64,000 bases of DNA, taken from positions 1 through 64,000 of IMG/VR virus record IMGVR_UViG_3300035670_000105; one strand, 5' to 3'. Below the pieces are notes generated by a model. That model saw nothing but the letters and a program-made list of their open reading frames with translations, had not been told where the DNA came from and did not search any database. Shown piece after piece: positions 32,000 through 39,524 of the stretch (within the stretch, counting starts at the first letter, position 1; each line of letters begins with the position of its first letter). The DNA is from a virus. The position numbers and the translations under genes were made by a program.

Positions 32000-32016
32000 C
32001 TCGTCCACGGCCGGCC

Positions 32017-32472
32017 ATGGCATTTGATGCCTCCAGGATTCCCGCAGACCAGATCAAGAAGGCGCGGGAAGCCTATGGCGGAATGATTCAGGGGCGGCCC
32101 ACTGCTAGTGGCATCACCGACGCCGGGGGCGCTGTTGATCCTTTTGACAAGCAACACGACGGCAGCTATGCGGTCAACCCCTGGACCCACAACTTCAACA
32201 CAGACCCCAACCGAGGGAACGTGGCGATCACCAACTACAAGGGTGAAACCGAGTCCGTTCCGTTCTGGCAAGCTGATCGCCGGTTCTCCGCTGACCTCGG
32301 CCTCACCGGCTTTGAAGACATCACCAACCAGCTCAACGAACTGACAGCTCGCTTCTCGGACAGCCTATACCGGCAGACGAAATACGGCTACCAGAATCTC
32401 GCCGAACAGACCGACTCCAAGTTCATCCCGATGAAGCACGGCAAGAACGACCGCAAGCAACGCTGGGGCTGA
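32017..32472 (+). CDS. Putative virion-associated protein, 151 aa
   Basis: ATG 32017 under an exact CCATACCCTC element like those of virion genes. Polar, Asn/Asp/Gly rich (AYGGMIQGRPTASGITDAGG, NPWTHNFNTDPNRG), with a helical middle (DITNQLNELTARF) and a basic end. No enzyme motif. Assignment rests on the promoter and composition. Confidence 0.45.
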   Translation: MAFDASRIPADQIKKAREAYGGMIQGRPTASGITDAGGAVDPFDKQHDGSYAVNPWTHNFNTDPNRGNVAITNYKGETESVPFWQADRRFSADLGLTGFEDITNQLNELTARFSDSLYRQTKYGYQNLAEQTDSKFIPMKHGKNDRKQRWG

Positions 32473-32529
32473 ATCCAACGCGCATCGCCGCAGATTCTCC
32501 TTACCCCTGCTTCAGGTTGATGCACCTCC

Positions 32530-32964
32530 ATGTCCCGCGATCACCTGGCCGCTGCACTCTTCGGGCTGCCCCAATCCCCCAGTGAAAGCCAGAAGCGTTT
32601 CGCTGCTGCCGCGGCCACTCTGATCCTCAAGGATCTGATCACCCAATGCGCCAAGCATGCGTCCCGGGAGGGCCCCGGCGCCCTTGTCGTCGCCATCGCT
32701 GAGAACCGCAAGGAACGCAGCACCTGGGCCACCTCCCACACCCTGCACCACAACCTCGCCATCGCCGAGGAGCTGAACGACACCGCCATGGCTGATGTCC
32801 ATCGGCGGCTGCTGGAGCGCCTTGGCTGCATCGACACCAGCACCACGGCCCTGCTGCTGTTGCTGGAGCGCGATGGCGATGGCCACGGCACCGCTCGCGT
32901 CTACGAGCTGGACATCGACCGCGATCCCGCTGCCGCTGCTGCCGCCATTCGGGAGATCGGCTAA
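32530..32964 (+). CDS. Hypothetical helical protein, 144 aa
   Basis: ATG 32530. Helical, with KLLERLGCID-like segments and an acidic DIDRDPAAAAAAIREIG end. TAATG overlap with the MTase-like gene, so translation is coupled. Confidence 0.55.
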   Translation: MSRDHLAAALFGLPQSPSESQKRFAAAAATLILKDLITQCAKHASREGPGALVVAIAENRKERSTWATSHTLHHNLAIAEELNDTAMADVHRRLLERLGCIDTSTTALLLLLERDGDGHGTARVYELDIDRDPAAAAAAIREIG

Positions 32965-33656
32965 TGGCTCTCCGCGTTCGCCCCGCCGGCCGCTGCCGCG
33001 GCCACCTGCCTGATCCCGATGGCACCGTCCTCATCCCGCCCGAGGACTACATCGCCGCTGTTCGCAAGACCCTCGGCTGGATCGATCTCGACCCCTGCTC
33101 CACCGCCATCGCCCAGCAGTCCATCGACGCGATGGGCTGGTATCGAGCCGAGGACGCAGAGGCCGCACTCGCCGAACCCTGGGCCGGCCGCGTCTTCCTC
33201 CACCCCCACCCTGACGGCATCATCGCCCGCTACCAGCTGCAGAAGCTGCTGCGGGACTACCTCGCGGATCGCGTCACCGCCGCTGTCCTCCTGCTTGGCA
33301 AGTCCGACTGGCTTCGCTCCGAGCCGCTGCTGCTCTCCTTCCCGTTCCTTTTTCACTACCGCCGCCTCACCCACTGGCGCTGGCTCACCGCAACCCAGGA
33401 GCTGGTGCGCATCAACCCCTCCTTCAACTCCGTCTCCCTCTACCTGCCGGCCAAGGCGAACGGCACCCATTTCGATGACGACGCCCTCGCCCGTTTCCTC
33501 GATGCCTTCTCACCCTTTGGCCGTGTCCTGCTGACAGAAGACCTCGGTGAGGACTGGGAGCAGCACGCCCTGATCGCCACGCGGCGCATGCCCGTGCATC
33601 CCGTCCTCACCACCTCGCGCATCGAGCGGCCCACCATCACCGGAGGCGAGCCATGA
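32964..33656 (+). CDS. Dam-like DNA methyltransferase homologue with altered catalytic motif
   Basis: 230 residues. The sequence around IDLDPCSTAIAQ, AMGWYRAEDA and PWAGRVFLHPHPDG follows phage Dam-type N6-adenine methyltransferases (DPAS...; W.GRV.LNPPY). Where those have N/D-P-P-Y, this protein has H-P-H-P, so the residues that place the target adenine are missing. It is probably inactive as a methyltransferase, or acts as a DNA-binding decoy. The C-terminal half (FLFHYRR, RINPSFNSVSLYLP) still follows the family. Overlaps genes at both ends. Confidence 0.6.
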   Translation: MALRVRPAGRCRGHLPDPDGTVLIPPEDYIAAVRKTLGWIDLDPCSTAIAQQSIDAMGWYRAEDAEAALAEPWAGRVFLHPHPDGIIARYQLQKLLRDYLADRVTAAVLLLGKSDWLRSEPLLLSFPFLFHYRRLTHWRWLTATQELVRINPSFNSVSLYLPAKANGTHFDDDALARFLDAFSPFGRVLLTEDLGEDWEQHALIATRRMPVHPVLTTSRIERPTITGGEP

Positions 33657-34126
33657 CCGCTCGCGCCCCGTACTGCACCATCACCGGCCGCGTCATCAAT
33701 GGCGGCTGCAGTGGCGTTGCCCTTCTCAATGGCCACCCCCGCTGCCGCATCCCTGTCCTGACAGCCGGTGCACCATCGATTCAGACCGAAAGCGGCTGGC
33801 TCAGACCCGAACGCTCCCTCGTCTACGACAACCCCACCCTCCTACTCCATCACGCCGCAGCCACCCACCCAACCGTCATCCTCACCAAGGCGCAGCTGGC
33901 TGGCTTCTCCAAGACCGCCACCCGCCTCATCGCCCTTCTGCGCCCCTACCCCTGGGCCATCCCCCAGCCCCTCGACTGGCCCGAACCTGAACTCCTCCTC
34001 TTCTCCACCATCAACAACCCCCTGCTCTTCGATCTCATCCTCCTCAAGCGGCAGCTGCAGCAAGTTGAAAAGCTCCAGCTCCATACCCTCAGCGGCAGCT
34101 CATTCCTCGCCTACCGGCGTTGCTGA
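33653..34126 (+). CDS. Hypothetical protein, 157 aa
   Basis: ATG 33653 overlapping the previous stop (ATGA). Pro/Leu rich in the middle, with a C-terminal helix (LLFDLILLKRQLQQVEKLQL). Contains a CCATACCCTC on the coding strand near its 3' end. Function unknown. Confidence 0.5.
   Translation: MTARAPYCTITGRVINGGCSGVALLNGHPRCRIPVLTAGAPSIQTESGWLRPERSLVYDNPTLLLHHAAATHPTVILTKAQLAGFSKTATRLIALLRPYPWAIPQPLDWPEPELLLFSTINNPLLFDLILLKRQLQQVEKLQLHTLSGSSFLAYRRC
34084..34090 (+). promoter_or_regulatory. Possible TACCCTC element before 34132 gene
   Basis: GCTCCATACCCTC, exact consensus, but 41 nt before ATG 34132 (29 nt before in-frame TTG 34120), so spacing is off. May be coincidental coding sequence. Confidence 0.25.
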
Positions 34127-34131
34127 TCTCC

Positions 34132-34329
34132 ATGTCTGACTGGTCAGACCCCCTCTGGCATCAGCTCTACACCTCCCCCCATCAGCAGGCGATCCTCTCC
34201 GCACCCACCCCGCCCCAATCCCCCGACCCCGCCTACATCCAGATCCTCCAGCAGGCCGCCCAGCAGGCCGTCCCCCTGGAGGCCATCACCTTGACGGGGA
34301 TCGATGAAACCGCTCGCGCCCTCGATTGA
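34132..34329 (+). CDS. Hypothetical small protein, 65 aa
   Basis: ATG 34132; TTG 34120 is an alternative start. Pro/Gln rich, then AYIQILQQAAQQAVPLEAI. Function unknown. Confidence 0.45.
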   Translation: MSDWSDPLWHQLYTSPHQQAILSAPTPPQSPDPAYIQILQQAAQQAVPLEAITLTGIDETARALD

Positions 34330-34332
34330 CCC

Positions 34333-34659
34333 ATGAGCTTTCGCGCTTCTGCCGGTGCCCGGCCCTTCGGCCGCGCTGCCCTCAGCGGCGGCAAGCGCGG
34401 ACGCCCCACCGCCAATGCCACCTTCCAGTTCGCCGGCAGCGCTGAGCGCCTCAGCCCCCAGGCCCAGCGACTCATCGCCTCCCAGCGCTGGAATGAACAA
34501 CGCGGACGGGAGAAACCGGAAACCGCTCCCCAGAACCGCTCCATCTCCTCCGGCGCAGAGATCTCCGCCAGCCGCGGCACCTACCGCAGTGAACGCCGCT
34601 TCGCTGGTGAACAAACACCCTTCTCCACCGGCTCTGCCGCTGCCAATCCCTTCTCCTGA
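34333..34659 (+). CDS. Hypothetical basic protein, 108 aa
   Basis: ATG 34333. Ser/Arg/Ala rich and probably disordered (ALSGGKRGRPTANATF; RGTYRSERRFAGEQ). Only 4 nt before the dCTP deaminase. Function unknown. Confidence 0.45.
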   Translation: MSFRASAGARPFGRAALSGGKRGRPTANATFQFAGSAERLSPQAQRLIASQRWNEQRGREKPETAPQNRSISSGAEISASRGTYRSERRFAGEQTPFSTGSAAANPFS

Positions 34660-34663
34660 TTCC

Positions 34664-35245
34664 ATGCTCAAGAACGACACCTGGATCCGCGAGCAAGCTG
34701 AACGGGGCATGATCGCCCCCTTTACCCCTGAACTCATCCGCCGCGTCGACAATCACGCCGTCATCTCCTACGGCCTGTCATCCTTCGGCTATGACCTCCG
34801 CCTCTCCTCTGATCAGTTCCTGATCTTCCGCCACATCCCCGGCACCGTCATCGACCCCAAGGCGTTCAACTCCGCCAACCTGGAGCGCGCCGTCTTGCAT
34901 CACGACAGCAACGGCAGCTTCTTCATCCTTCCGGCCCACTCCTATGGCCTGGGCGTAGCACTGGAGCGACTGGAAATCCCCAACGACATCACCTGCCAAT
35001 TCATCGGCAAGTCCACCTACGCCCGTTGCGGACTCATCGCTAATCTCACGCCCGGCGAAGCCGGCTGGCGCGGACATCTCACCCTGGAGTTTTCCAACTC
35101 CTCCAGTGCTGACTGCCGCATCTACGCCAACGAAGGCATCGTCCAGGCGCTGTTCCTGGAAGGCGAGGCCTGCGCTACCTCCTACGAGGACCGCCAGGGC
35201 AAGTACCAGGATCAACCTGCAGCCGTCACCCTCGCCCGCGTCTAG
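34664..35245 (+). CDS. dcd: dCTP deaminase
   Basis: 193 residues. Family motifs in order: SFGYDLRLS (about 41-49), GKSTYARCGL (about 111-120) with the catalytic-site Ser and Arg, PGEAGWRGHLTLEFSN with the catalytic Glu, EGIVQALFLEG, and DRQGKYQDQP near the end. It converts dCTP to dUTP, feeding dTTP synthesis; in phages it adjusts the nucleotide pool. Its last 20 bp overlap the convergent gene at 35226. Confidence 0.9.
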   Translation: MLKNDTWIREQAERGMIAPFTPELIRRVDNHAVISYGLSSFGYDLRLSSDQFLIFRHIPGTVIDPKAFNSANLERAVLHHDSNGSFFILPAHSYGLGVALERLEIPNDITCQFIGKSTYARCGLIANLTPGEAGWRGHLTLEFSNSSSADCRIYANEGIVQALFLEGEACATSYEDRQGKYQDQPAAVTLARV

Positions 35246-35474
35246 GCAGCTTCCGCTCCTTCACCTCCTCCAGCTCCTTCGCCATCCACGCCGCGCTGCG
35301 CAGAATGCTGCTTAACGGCTGGGCTTTCAAGTCCCGCTCGTGGCAGTAGCGCAGCGCAATGCGGATCCCCTCGGCAGCATTGCCATTGCCAATCACCCGC
35401 GCTGCTTCCATCTCCTGCTTCGTCATCCGCAGCGTGTACGACACGCCGCTGGGAATGGGTACGCCTCTGGCCAT
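35226..35474 (-). CDS. Ribbon-helix-helix-like small protein, 82 aa
   Basis: ATG 35474 (TGATG overlap with upstream gene). SYTLRMTKQEMEAARVIGNG, then NAAEGIRIALRY, resembles a strand plus helix-turn-helix of ribbon-helix-helix DNA-binding proteins. Basic C-terminus. Possible autoregulator of this minus-strand operon. Confidence 0.5.
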   Translation of the reverse strand: MARGVPIPSGVSYTLRMTKQEMEAARVIGNGNAAEGIRIALRYCHERDLKAQPLSSILRSAAWMAKELEEVKERKLPRRGRG

Positions 35475-35713
35475 CACTCCGCCCTGCTGAACACCTTGCT
35501 GCTGGTGTGCAGCTGCGGCACTCGCCACACCACCCCATCGCCATCGATCAGATGCAGATGGGGGCAGCCCAGCCACAGCTCGCCGCCCACCACCTTCAAC
35601 GGCTCGGCATGTCCCAGTGCATGCACGGTCCGGCCCAGCTGCCAGCGCCACGGATGAACCACATCATGGCCTGGTGTCTCCGCAATCCGCTGCCGCTTGC
35701 TGCGTTGTGCCAT
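35474..35713 (-). CDS. Hypothetical protein, 79 aa
   Basis: ATG 35713. His/Trp-rich beta-like sequence (VVHPWRWQLGRTVHALGHA, GGELWLGCPHLHLIDGDG). Overlaps both neighbours. Function unknown. Confidence 0.5.
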   Translation of the reverse strand: MAQRSKRQRIAETPGHDVVHPWRWQLGRTVHALGHAEPLKVVGGELWLGCPHLHLIDGDGVVWRVPQLHTSSKVFSRAE

Positions 35714-35951
35714 GGCTCTCGTCCTCCAGAAGTGGTGATTGATCGGTGCATTCCGGCCGTGTCGCCGGTGGCCCGCGGAGGGCCTCCGCTGTGACGACCA
35801 CCTGCTGGGCCTCCAGTTCATCCGCGACGGCACGCAACGCCGCGGCCATCCGCTCACTGCTCGACAACGGAAGGGCGCCATGCTGCAACCCCCAGTAGGC
35901 CTGTAGTGCTGCACTCAGCACCTCCTGGTGCCGCAGGTAGGCGGTGCTCAC
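35664..35951 (-). CDS. Hypothetical helical protein, 95 aa
   Basis: GTG 35951. Helical N-terminal half (HQEVLSAALQAYWGLQ, RMAAALRAVADELEAQQ), polar tail. Overlaps the next gene by 50 nt. Function unknown. Confidence 0.45.
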   Translation of the reverse strand: MSTAYLRHQEVLSAALQAYWGLQHGALPLSSSERMAAALRAVADELEAQQVVVTAEALRGPPATRPECTDQSPLLEDESHGTTQQAAADCGDTRP

Positions 35952-36187
35952 AGCAACTCCTCCTTGAACGGCCCATCGGCCAGGTACACCTGCTCGATCC
36001 CGTCCGCGTCAAACCCGTAGCGCACCACCGCGTCAGGGCAGCACACCTCCTCCACTTGGGCCGTGTACCAGTGATGCAGGCAACGGCCGCAGCGGCGGCG
36101 GCGGATGATCACGCCTTCGCGACTGATCCGCCGCTTCAGCACCTTCCCCTTGCCGCCGCACTTCGGGCAGCTCACTTCTACGTTCAT
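35948..36187 (-). CDS. NrdR-like zinc-ribbon protein, 79 aa
   Basis: ATG 36187. CPKCGGKGKV, then RRRRCGRCLHHWYT, is the NrdR zinc-ribbon pattern without the ATP-cone, followed by CCPDAVVRYGFDADG. Second protein of this type after 20372. Overlaps at both ends. Confidence 0.6.
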   Translation of the reverse strand: MNVEVSCPKCGGKGKVLKRRISREGVIIRRRRCGRCLHHWYTAQVEEVCCPDAVVRYGFDADGIEQVYLADGPFKEELL

Positions 36188-36552
36188 GGCGTCAACTTCG
36201 GGCTGAATGGACCGACCTTGGAGCGCCACACCGCCACCGGCCGGCGATGGCAGGCGCGGCGAAAACTGCGGCGGTACATCCCCGTCCACTCGATCAATCC
36301 TTCCCGTGCCGCCTGGCGCACAATCGCCCCCATCGCCCGTGGCTCCGGTGTGCTCACGCCGATCTCGCCGAGCCGAAACCAGATGTCATCAGTGGAGAAC
36401 TCACTGCGCTGCAGTGCCAGGGAACGCAGCACGCCAGCAGCGGCGTCCTTCCATTGCGGATCAGCGCCGCGTTCGGCCGCGTCAATCGCAGACTGGACGG
36501 CTTCGTCCATCCCCTGTGTCGCCCGGGACTGGAGACTGATCGACGGTTCCAT
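36184..36552 (-). CDS. Winged-helix-like protein, 122 aa
   Basis: ATG 36552. A segment FSTDDIWFRLGEIG, then PRAMGAIVRQAAREGLIEWT, has the helix-turn-helix plus wing layout, and ends with RRACHRRPVAVWRS, a pattern I associate with small phage proteins of unknown role. Starts 1 nt after the kinase stop. Confidence 0.5.
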   Translation of the reverse strand: MEPSISLQSRATQGMDEAVQSAIDAAERGADPQWKDAAAGVLRSLALQRSEFSTDDIWFRLGEIGVSTPEPRAMGAIVRQAAREGLIEWTGMYRRSFRRACHRRPVAVWRSKVGPFSPKLTP

Positions 36553-37161
36553 TCAGCCCTCCAGCTGCCGCACCAGCTGCCGCGCCTGCAAGGCCAGATC
36601 GGCGATGCTCCCGCCATTCCAGATGTCGGCATCGAACCGCCACTGCGCCAGGCCGCCTTCAGAGGCGTGGGCCAGCACCGTGTCATCCGTCACGCCAGTC
36701 GGCCGGCGGATCTGCACCATCACCCCACCAGGCAGCGTCTCGATCAGCGCTGCTTCATTGGGGAAGCGAACGTCATCAGCGACGACGGATGTGCCTTCGC
36801 CCAGGAGGCGCTCCACCTGGCCTTGCCAGCAGCGCAGCCACAGCTCGGGATGCACCTGCTGCCTCCCCCATTCCGTGCCCAATGTCTGCAGCAGATGCCG
36901 CGGCGTGACGCCATCGAGCGCATCGAGCGGCACCTCCTTGCGCACGCTCAGCAGCTCATCGATCAGCTCATCGGCGTAGCCCACCGCCTGCAGCAGCAGC
37001 CGTGCCATGGCCTTCAGGGTGCCGGCGAATGGCACCCGCACAAAGCCGTCCTCCACCAAAGCCTGGGCGAAGGTGCTCTTGCCGCTGCCGGGCACCGGCG
37101 AGTAGAGCCCGAGCACCAGTGGGCGGCTGCGCTCGGGATAGGGCGGGAGGGCCATCACCAT
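36553..37161 (-). CDS. Deoxynucleoside monophosphate kinase
   Basis: 202 residues. P-loop GLYSPVPGSGKSTFAQAL (about 17-34), then FAGTLKAMARLLLQAVGY, RHLLQTLGTEWGRQQ and VVADDVRFPNEAALIE, the order of phage dNMP kinases of the T4 gp1 / phage-BF23 type. Phosphorylates dNMPs for phage DNA synthesis, and so works with the dCTP deaminase 1.3 kb away. Confidence 0.75.
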   Translation of the reverse strand: MVMALPPYPERSRPLVLGLYSPVPGSGKSTFAQALVEDGFVRVPFAGTLKAMARLLLQAVGYADELIDELLSVRKEVPLDALDGVTPRHLLQTLGTEWGRQQVHPELWLRCWQGQVERLLGEGTSVVADDVRFPNEAALIETLPGGVMVQIRRPTGVTDDTVLAHASEGGLAQWRFDADIWNGGSIADLALQARQLVRQLEG

Positions 37162-37445
37162 GGCTCCCCCGCGCCCGCCAGGGCCTCCTCGATGGTGAGC
37201 TGCCGGCGCTGCTGCTGAACGGCCTGCTCCTCCTCCGCCAGTGCCTTGGCCTCTGCCTCAGTCTGCAGTTGGGTGATGGCCATCCGCTCGGCCGCGGCCA
37301 CCACATCGCCAAGGAAATGCGGTGCCAATGCCAGCGCTGGACCGCTTCCCATCTCGATTTCCATCACCGTGAATGCCGTCGAGTACATCCGCACGATCTC
37401 GGTTGCCGCGCTCTGGAACTGGCGCGCAAAAGCGTCATCCGTCAT
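37155..37445 (-). CDS. Hypothetical helical protein, 96 aa
   Basis: ATG 37445. Long C-terminal helix rich in Glu/Gln/Ala (QTEAEAKALAEEEQAVQQQRR). ATGA-type overlap with the upstream gene. Function unknown. Confidence 0.5.
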   Translation of the reverse strand: MTDDAFARQFQSAATEIVRMYSTAFTVMEIEMGSGPALALAPHFLGDVVAAAERMAITQLQTEAEAKALAEEEQAVQQQRRQLTIEEALAGAGEPW

Positions 37446-38029
37446 TGGCCGCCAGGGGGTTGCTGGAACGCGCCGGCCATCGCTTGCCGCTGCCGCCGGG
37501 CGAACTCCTCCTGGGCGTTGCGCGCTGCGCTGAACAGCTCAGCCGGCGATGCAGATGCCGCCTGCTGCGGTGTCATCCCGAAAGCAGGTTGGGCAGTGGC
37601 CATCACCGGGTAGCCAACTGGCATCACCGGCGGCGTGGCCACCCGCTGCCGCAGCTCATTCACCTCAGCCGCAGCGCGGGAGGCGAAGGTTTCCAGCTGC
37701 TCCAGCTGAGCCACCATCCTCTTGGCCGCCTCCGCCTGCCGGGCCTGGAGGTGGCCGAACTCCTTCAGCGCCGCCTCCTGCTCAGTCGATGCGCTGCGCA
37801 GCGCGTCGACATCAACGCAGAGTTGATCAAGTCGCCGGTCCTGGCTGTCGACCTGCTGCTTCAAGGCCGCATGCCCAGCCCCGAAGCGCTCCAGGGAGGC
37901 CTGGCCCACCACCGAATCCGTGGCGAGTTGCTGGCGCAGCTCGCTCACATCGCGGCGGCCGATCATCACCCCACCACCGAGGGCGCCGCCGCCAAGGACA
38001 AGGCCTAATGCAAACGCAAGTGGATCCAC
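37442..38029 (-). CDS. Membrane-anchored coiled-coil protein, 195 aa
   Basis: GTG 38029. A short hydrophobic Gly-rich N-terminal segment (ALGLVLGGGALGGGVMIG) is followed by a heptad-rich region to about 130 and a Pro/Gln/Ala tail. The layout resembles spanin-like or structural membrane-anchored phage proteins; no specific match. Confidence 0.5.
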   Translation of the reverse strand: MDPLAFALGLVLGGGALGGGVMIGRRDVSELRQQLATDSVVGQASLERFGAGHAALKQQVDSQDRRLDQLCVDVDALRSASTEQEAALKEFGHLQARQAEAAKRMVAQLEQLETFASRAAAEVNELRQRVATPPVMPVGYPVMATAQPAFGMTPQQAASASPAELFSAARNAQEEFARRQRQAMAGAFQQPPGGQ

Positions 38030-38082
38030 ACCGTCAGTTGAAGACTGCGTGAACTGTAGTCCGAACAGGCAAGCCTGCCAGC

Positions 38083-38262
38083 CTACACAGCAACTTCACT
38101 GCGAACCTTGGCCGATGGCGGCTGCTTCCAGGCCTCGGTTGACACCAGCCGCCGCAGATCCGGCCCCTCATCCGGGTTGCCGTCATGGCCGAACGCCTCA
38201 CCGGCAAAGCGCGGCACATAGCGCCGGCGAGCCCCCCTGTTCGCGGACTGCTGCTGCTTCAT
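38083..38262 (-). CDS. Small basic protein, 59 aa
   Basis: ATG 38262 overlaps the stop of the peptidase gene (ATGA). Basic N-terminal half (MKQQQSANRGARRRYVPRFA), polar end. Function unknown. Confidence 0.45.
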   Translation of the reverse strand: MKQQQSANRGARRRYVPRFAGEAFGHDGNPDEGPDLRRLVSTEAWKQPPSAKVRSEVAV

Positions 38263-39101
38263 CACGCGCTCCAATGACGAACCTGTGCATCACGCACCTG
38301 GGGCAAGGACACCCCATAGGCCCTTTGCCAGGACAGTGTTCCCGCCTTCGCCATCTCGGGATCCACCTGCGGCAAAGGCCCCACCTGCACGCCACCCAGC
38401 GCGCCGCGGCTCACCGGCTTGAACGAGCCATCCGGCAGCGATGCAGCCGGTGGCGTCGGCGGCGGCAGGCTCGCCAGCGGTGCATTCACCCCCGCCGCCG
38501 CCAGCATCGGCGCCGCCAGCTTCGGGTTGGCCGCGGCCCATTGCTTCATGTCCTCCCGCTCCCAGTACGCCGCACTCATCGGATCCCGGCTCCGCCCCGG
38601 ATCCCCCGCAGCCGCCCTCCAGTCCGCCGCCGCCGCCGCCAGGGGCGGACTCGATTCCTGGGTGGCTGTGGTGGGGGCAGCTCCCGGGGCGGGGGTGGCA
38701 TTGCCCGGGTTGGGCAGTGCCATCGCGTAGCTGCCATCCGGCTGCTTCCACCGGCCCGTTCCCAGGTACTCCAGCTGCTGCGCGTTCAGGCCTGGGCGGT
38801 CCTTGCGTTTGGCCAGGTGCACATGCGTGCCATGGCCCGCATCGCCAGGACCAAGCACCTCATCGAACGTGCCCAGCTCACGCGCCCTCTGCATCAGGCG
38901 CTTCGTGCGCTCCTGCCAATGCAGCGATGGCCCGCCTTCGTACTCGGGCCCTTCATCGGCGCGGTGATCGGTGACATCGATCGCCTCGTCGTGGTAGTGG
39001 TACGAGTTCTCGGCATGCTTGCCGACAGGGCCAAACGCCTTGTGCTGCCCGACGCGCAGGCCGTAACCCTGCAGCGCCTTCCCGATGTCAACGATCGGCA
39101 T
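38262..39101 (-). CDS. M15-type (VanY/VanX-like) peptidase with Pro/Ala-rich tail
   Basis: 279 residues. Residues 33-44 (SYHYHDEAIDVTD) fit the M15 zinc motif S-x-H-x4-A-x-D, and GHGTHVHLA near 94 supplies the second His pair. From about 130 on it is Ala/Pro-rich with WERED and repeated PPL segments, probably disordered. M15 enzymes cut D-Ala peptide bonds in peptidoglycan. It sits in a minus-strand operon away from the main lysin, so it may be a virion or auxiliary hydrolase. Confidence 0.55.
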   Translation of the reverse strand: MPIVDIGKALQGYGLRVGQHKAFGPVGKHAENSYHYHDEAIDVTDHRADEGPEYEGGPSLHWQERTKRLMQRARELGTFDEVLGPGDAGHGTHVHLAKRKDRPGLNAQQLEYLGTGRWKQPDGSYAMALPNPGNATPAPGAAPTTATQESSPPLAAAAADWRAAAGDPGRSRDPMSAAYWEREDMKQWAAANPKLAAPMLAAAGVNAPLASLPPPTPPAASLPDGSFKPVSRGALGGVQVGPLPQVDPEMAKAGTLSWQRAYGVSLPQVRDAQVRHWSA

Positions 39102-39417
39102 CGCTCTCCTCCTCTTCGCACTCGGCTGTGTCGATCAAGCCGTCGTTGAGGAGCACATCGAAGGGCAGAAACCCTTCTGGGTACGCCACTTCCAGCTGGA
39201 TGTCCATCGCCTGCAGGTGCTGGCGCACCACCTCCCTCTCCACCAGCCAGCCCCGCCATGTCGCCACCAGCACATGGCGCAGCTCCTCCTCATCCAACTC
39301 GTCGATCTGCAGTTCGACGCTGCGCAGCAACAGCTGGGCTGTTGGTGGCAGCAGTTCATCCAACCAGGGACCGACACCCGTGGCGTCATCACCAAAGGGA
39401 ACCGATTGCAGCTCCAT
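39088..39417 (-). CDS. Hypothetical acidic protein, 109 aa
   Basis: ATG 39417 with TACCCTC 20 nt upstream: first gene of the minus-strand operon reaching 35226. Helical and acidic, ending AECEEEESDADR. Function unknown. Confidence 0.55.
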   Translation of the reverse strand: MELQSVPFGDDATGVGPWLDELLPPTAQLLLRSVELQIDELDEEELRHVLVATWRGWLVEREVVRQHLQAMDIQLEVAYPEGFLPFDVLLNDGLIDTAECEEEESDADR

Positions 39418-39437
39418 GGACAGTGCGCTGTTGGCCT

Positions 39438-39444
39438 GAGGGTA
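39438..39444 (-). promoter_or_regulatory. TACCCTC element heading the 39417-35226 operon
   Basis: CCCTACCCTC on the minus strand, 20 nt before ATG 39417; the divergent sigma gene starts 100 bp away on the other strand. Confidence 0.55.
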
Positions 39445-39524
39445 GGGAAGGTGGCAACTGAAGTTGTTGCTTTTCACGCCTGTTCCATTCACCCTGTCGA
39501 CTACAACGCCTTTGACACACACCG

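Noticed and set aside
34084-34090. Coding-strand CCATACCCTC as a confident promoter
   Set aside because: The distance to the next ATG is 41 nt, outside the 20-28 nt range seen elsewhere, so it was kept only as a weak possibility.
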